From Plotosus lineatus (lineage: Eukaryota; Chordata; Actinopteri; Siluriformes; Plotosidae), in NCBI GenBank assembly GCA_024760905.1, contig CM045745.1:17662782-17726781 (forward strand): 64,000 nucleotides of DNA, written 5' to 3'. The position numbers and the translations under genes are program-made. Below the pieces are notes generated by a model, which saw only the letters and a list, made by a program, of their open reading frames with translations, did no database searches and was not told the origin of the DNA. Below, one piece after another: positions 62,643 to 64,000 of this stretch (position 1 is the first letter of the stretch; the number at the start of each line of letters is the position of its first letter).

Positions 62643-63165
62643 GAGAAATGTGGCAGAAGTTTTACGCCGGATGCCCTTCCTGTCGCAACCCTCTGCATTT
62701 ATCCGGGCTTGGGACTGGCATGAGGGGGAGAGACACTGGTTAGTACCCCCCCCCCCCCGCCTCATGGCTGCATTAAACACTGCAGCGTGTGAGTCCAATA
62801 AAATTAGAGTTTCAAGGTATCGGACCCGCCCACACAGAAAGGATTGGCCCTCAGCTTCGCGCCACAGTGAGGTGGCATTGAAAGTAGATGGATAGATTTG
62901 CTCTGAGCAGTTAGAAAGTGAAGCTGCATCATCTCCTGCTTGGCCTTTTAAGATGCTGGTGCTGCCGGCAGCACAAACAATCATCGTACACAACACTCGC
63001 GCTGCACTGCCATGAATCATACTTCACCACTTTTGTGGTCGTAAAGTCGATCAGACGAAACTCGCATAGGTCGTAAGTCGACGACTCACTGTATATGTTT
63101 GTTTTCACTCCAATATGGAGTTGCTACTCGGCGTGTCACGTGACTGCAAAACCTCTATAGCCCGT

Positions 63166-64000
63166 CGGAGTCAACCAAAATTGGTAGCTATAGCATTCTC
63201 TTCCCTCCTAATGCTTTTAATTTAGTCCAGACAAATTCCAAGAAACTATGGAACAAAATCTGCGCTTAAAGTATTTGATGACACTGTATGGACATTTTTT
63301 AAAGAACTACATGTACTTTTTTTTCAGCAAATGCGACTTTATTGGCCTGATGTGAGGAGAACGTCTCTACTCTTGAAAACAGGCAGCTATTTCTCACTAT
63401 CTTTCAGGCGCAGGTGAAAAACAGGACGATAGATATCAAATAAAGTAGATTTGCTAACTCTCTACTCATAGCCCTGCTGGTGGCTGACGTTTGCAACACT
63501 TTCTTGGTCATTGCTTCTCATTCGCAGATACAGCTTACCACAGCGCAAGCACTATGAGAATAAAATGAAGTTTTGACAGATCTGGGCTGCAGTGCTTCAC
63601 TGTAAATTGTATTAACTATCCAATATGACAAGCAGGCAGAGCCATCCACAGTGAGATGTAGCCTGTTTATCATATGTGATGCAGTATCTATGAGAAGGAA
63701 AATTTAACACTTGACTGTCATGTGCCATAATTGCTTAACTCATCCAATCTCAGTGATGGAATATGTTGACTCGTACAACAATACCAAGAATTAGCCGGTC
63801 GCTTTCCAACCAATCAGAGACGAGAAAATATTTTTGAATAAATAATAATACAGTATAATAAATAATGTAAGTAGATGGTGTGAATTATCAACTGAAAATA
63901 AATTAGTAAACAGCAGTCAACAGTTACACCCAACACAATCTGTACCCAAGAAGATTTTCATACTTTTCCATCGATCTCTTACACCTAGAATAATTTGTCC
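63166..64000. other. end of window, no gene seen
   Basis: AT-rich sequence with no ORF above background. It may be the far part of the candidate THAP transposon or host flank; I cannot decide. Confidence 0.4.

Larger units (their letters stand above)
59638..62774 (-). mobile_element. nearly full-length RTE-like LINE
   Basis: Minus strand, 3.1 kb, from a poly-G-rich 5' end (62750) to a GAAAAGAAGAAG 3' tail (59640). Target duplication AAACACTGCAGTGTGT / AAACACTGCAGCGTGT (59622-59637 and 62775-62790). Carries endonuclease and reverse transcriptase with several lesions. Other copies: 3222-4112, 5440-5906, 22033-22189, 33043-33126. Confidence 0.9.
59191..63091. mobile_element. Tigger-like element with TTACGACC ends, split by a LINE
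   Basis: Ends CAGCGAGTCGTCGACTTACG and CGTAAGTCGACGACTCACTG are nearly perfect inverted repeats; TA at 59189-59190 and 63092-63093. Subterminal arms (about 59325-59440 and 62790-62900) are also inverted. A RTE-like LINE occupies 59638-62774. The 59340-59635 segment matches the centre of the hAT-like element 37452-38270, reversed. Confidence 0.85.
57635..63165. mobile_element. candidate two-gene DNA transposon (ISL2EU/Harbinger- or P-like) with nested insertions
   Basis: Left terminal zone (57658-57702: CCATATTGGTGTGAAAACAA) and right terminal zone (63096-63165: TTGTTTTCACTCCAATATGG ... CTGCAAAACCTCTATAG) are inverted relatives. Between them lie the THAP ORF (+) and the second ORF (-), plus a SINE-C and a Tigger-like element. 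Exact ends and target duplication are not resolved. Confidence 0.45.

Noticed and set aside
60874..62895. Long + strand ORFs (214, 206, 175 codons), Ser/Leu/Pro-rich
   Set aside because: They are antisense shadows of the minus-strand LINE endonuclease and reverse transcriptase.

Overview
This is a vertebrate nuclear genome window, almost certainly from a ray-finned (teleost) fish. The one host gene that can be read with confidence is an ortholog of TBC1D19, a TBC (Tre-2/Bub2/Cdc16) domain protein of the Rab-GAP family. It lies on the + strand as 21 coding exons from 7576 (ATG) to 52757 (TGA). The joined exons total 1578 nt (525 codons plus stop), and every intron phase agrees with its neighbour. 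The rest is dense fish-type repeat DNA: Tc1-like and pogo/Tigger-like DNA transposons, hAT elements, RTE-, L2- and Rex1-like LINEs, a Ty3/gypsy remnant, at least four tRNA-derived SINE families and many long dinucleotide arrays.

Layout. 1-7500: upstream flank with an L2-type LINE fragment, a 5'-truncated RTE-like LINE (3222-4112), an internally deleted copy of the same LINE (5440-5906) and several SINEs. 7576-8053: TBC1D19 exons 1-3. 8054-18083: intron 3, holding SINEs, (TA)/(TG) arrays and two Tigger-like elements, one (13353-15763) with a hAT element inside it. 18084-20241: exons 4-6 with a small hAT element (19178-19938, 8-bp target duplication). 20242-26994: intron 6 with a three-level nest (MITE > Tigger > LINE tail) and a Tc1 element carrying a gypsy remnant and a SINE. 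26995-41681: exons 7-19. 43340-43410: exon 20. 43411-52682: intron 20 with a Tigger element (45133-46053) and a four-level nest (Tc1 > SINE > LINE > SINE, 46232-51281). 52683-52757: terminal exon. 52758-64000: downstream flank with a Tc1 remnant, nested MITEs, and a THAP-domain ORF plus a convergent second ORF. The last two may be remains of a two-gene ISL2EU/Harbinger-type transposon, itself interrupted by a Tigger-like element that contains a nearly complete LINE (59638-62774, minus strand).

How the parts relate. The LINEs probably supplied the machinery that moved the SINEs: one SINE 3' tail matches the 3' end of the RTE-like LINE in this window, and a second tail type resembles L2 ends. 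Nesting order, target-site duplications and empty sites visible in sister copies give a relative history. I found no operon, CRISPR, prokaryotic system or clearly new biochemical system. The best candidates for follow-up are splice sites of TBC1D19 embedded in TG/CA/G repeats, the THAP plus second-ORF element, an internal module shared by hAT and Tigger-like elements, and a tandem CCAAT-box array inside a Tigger element.
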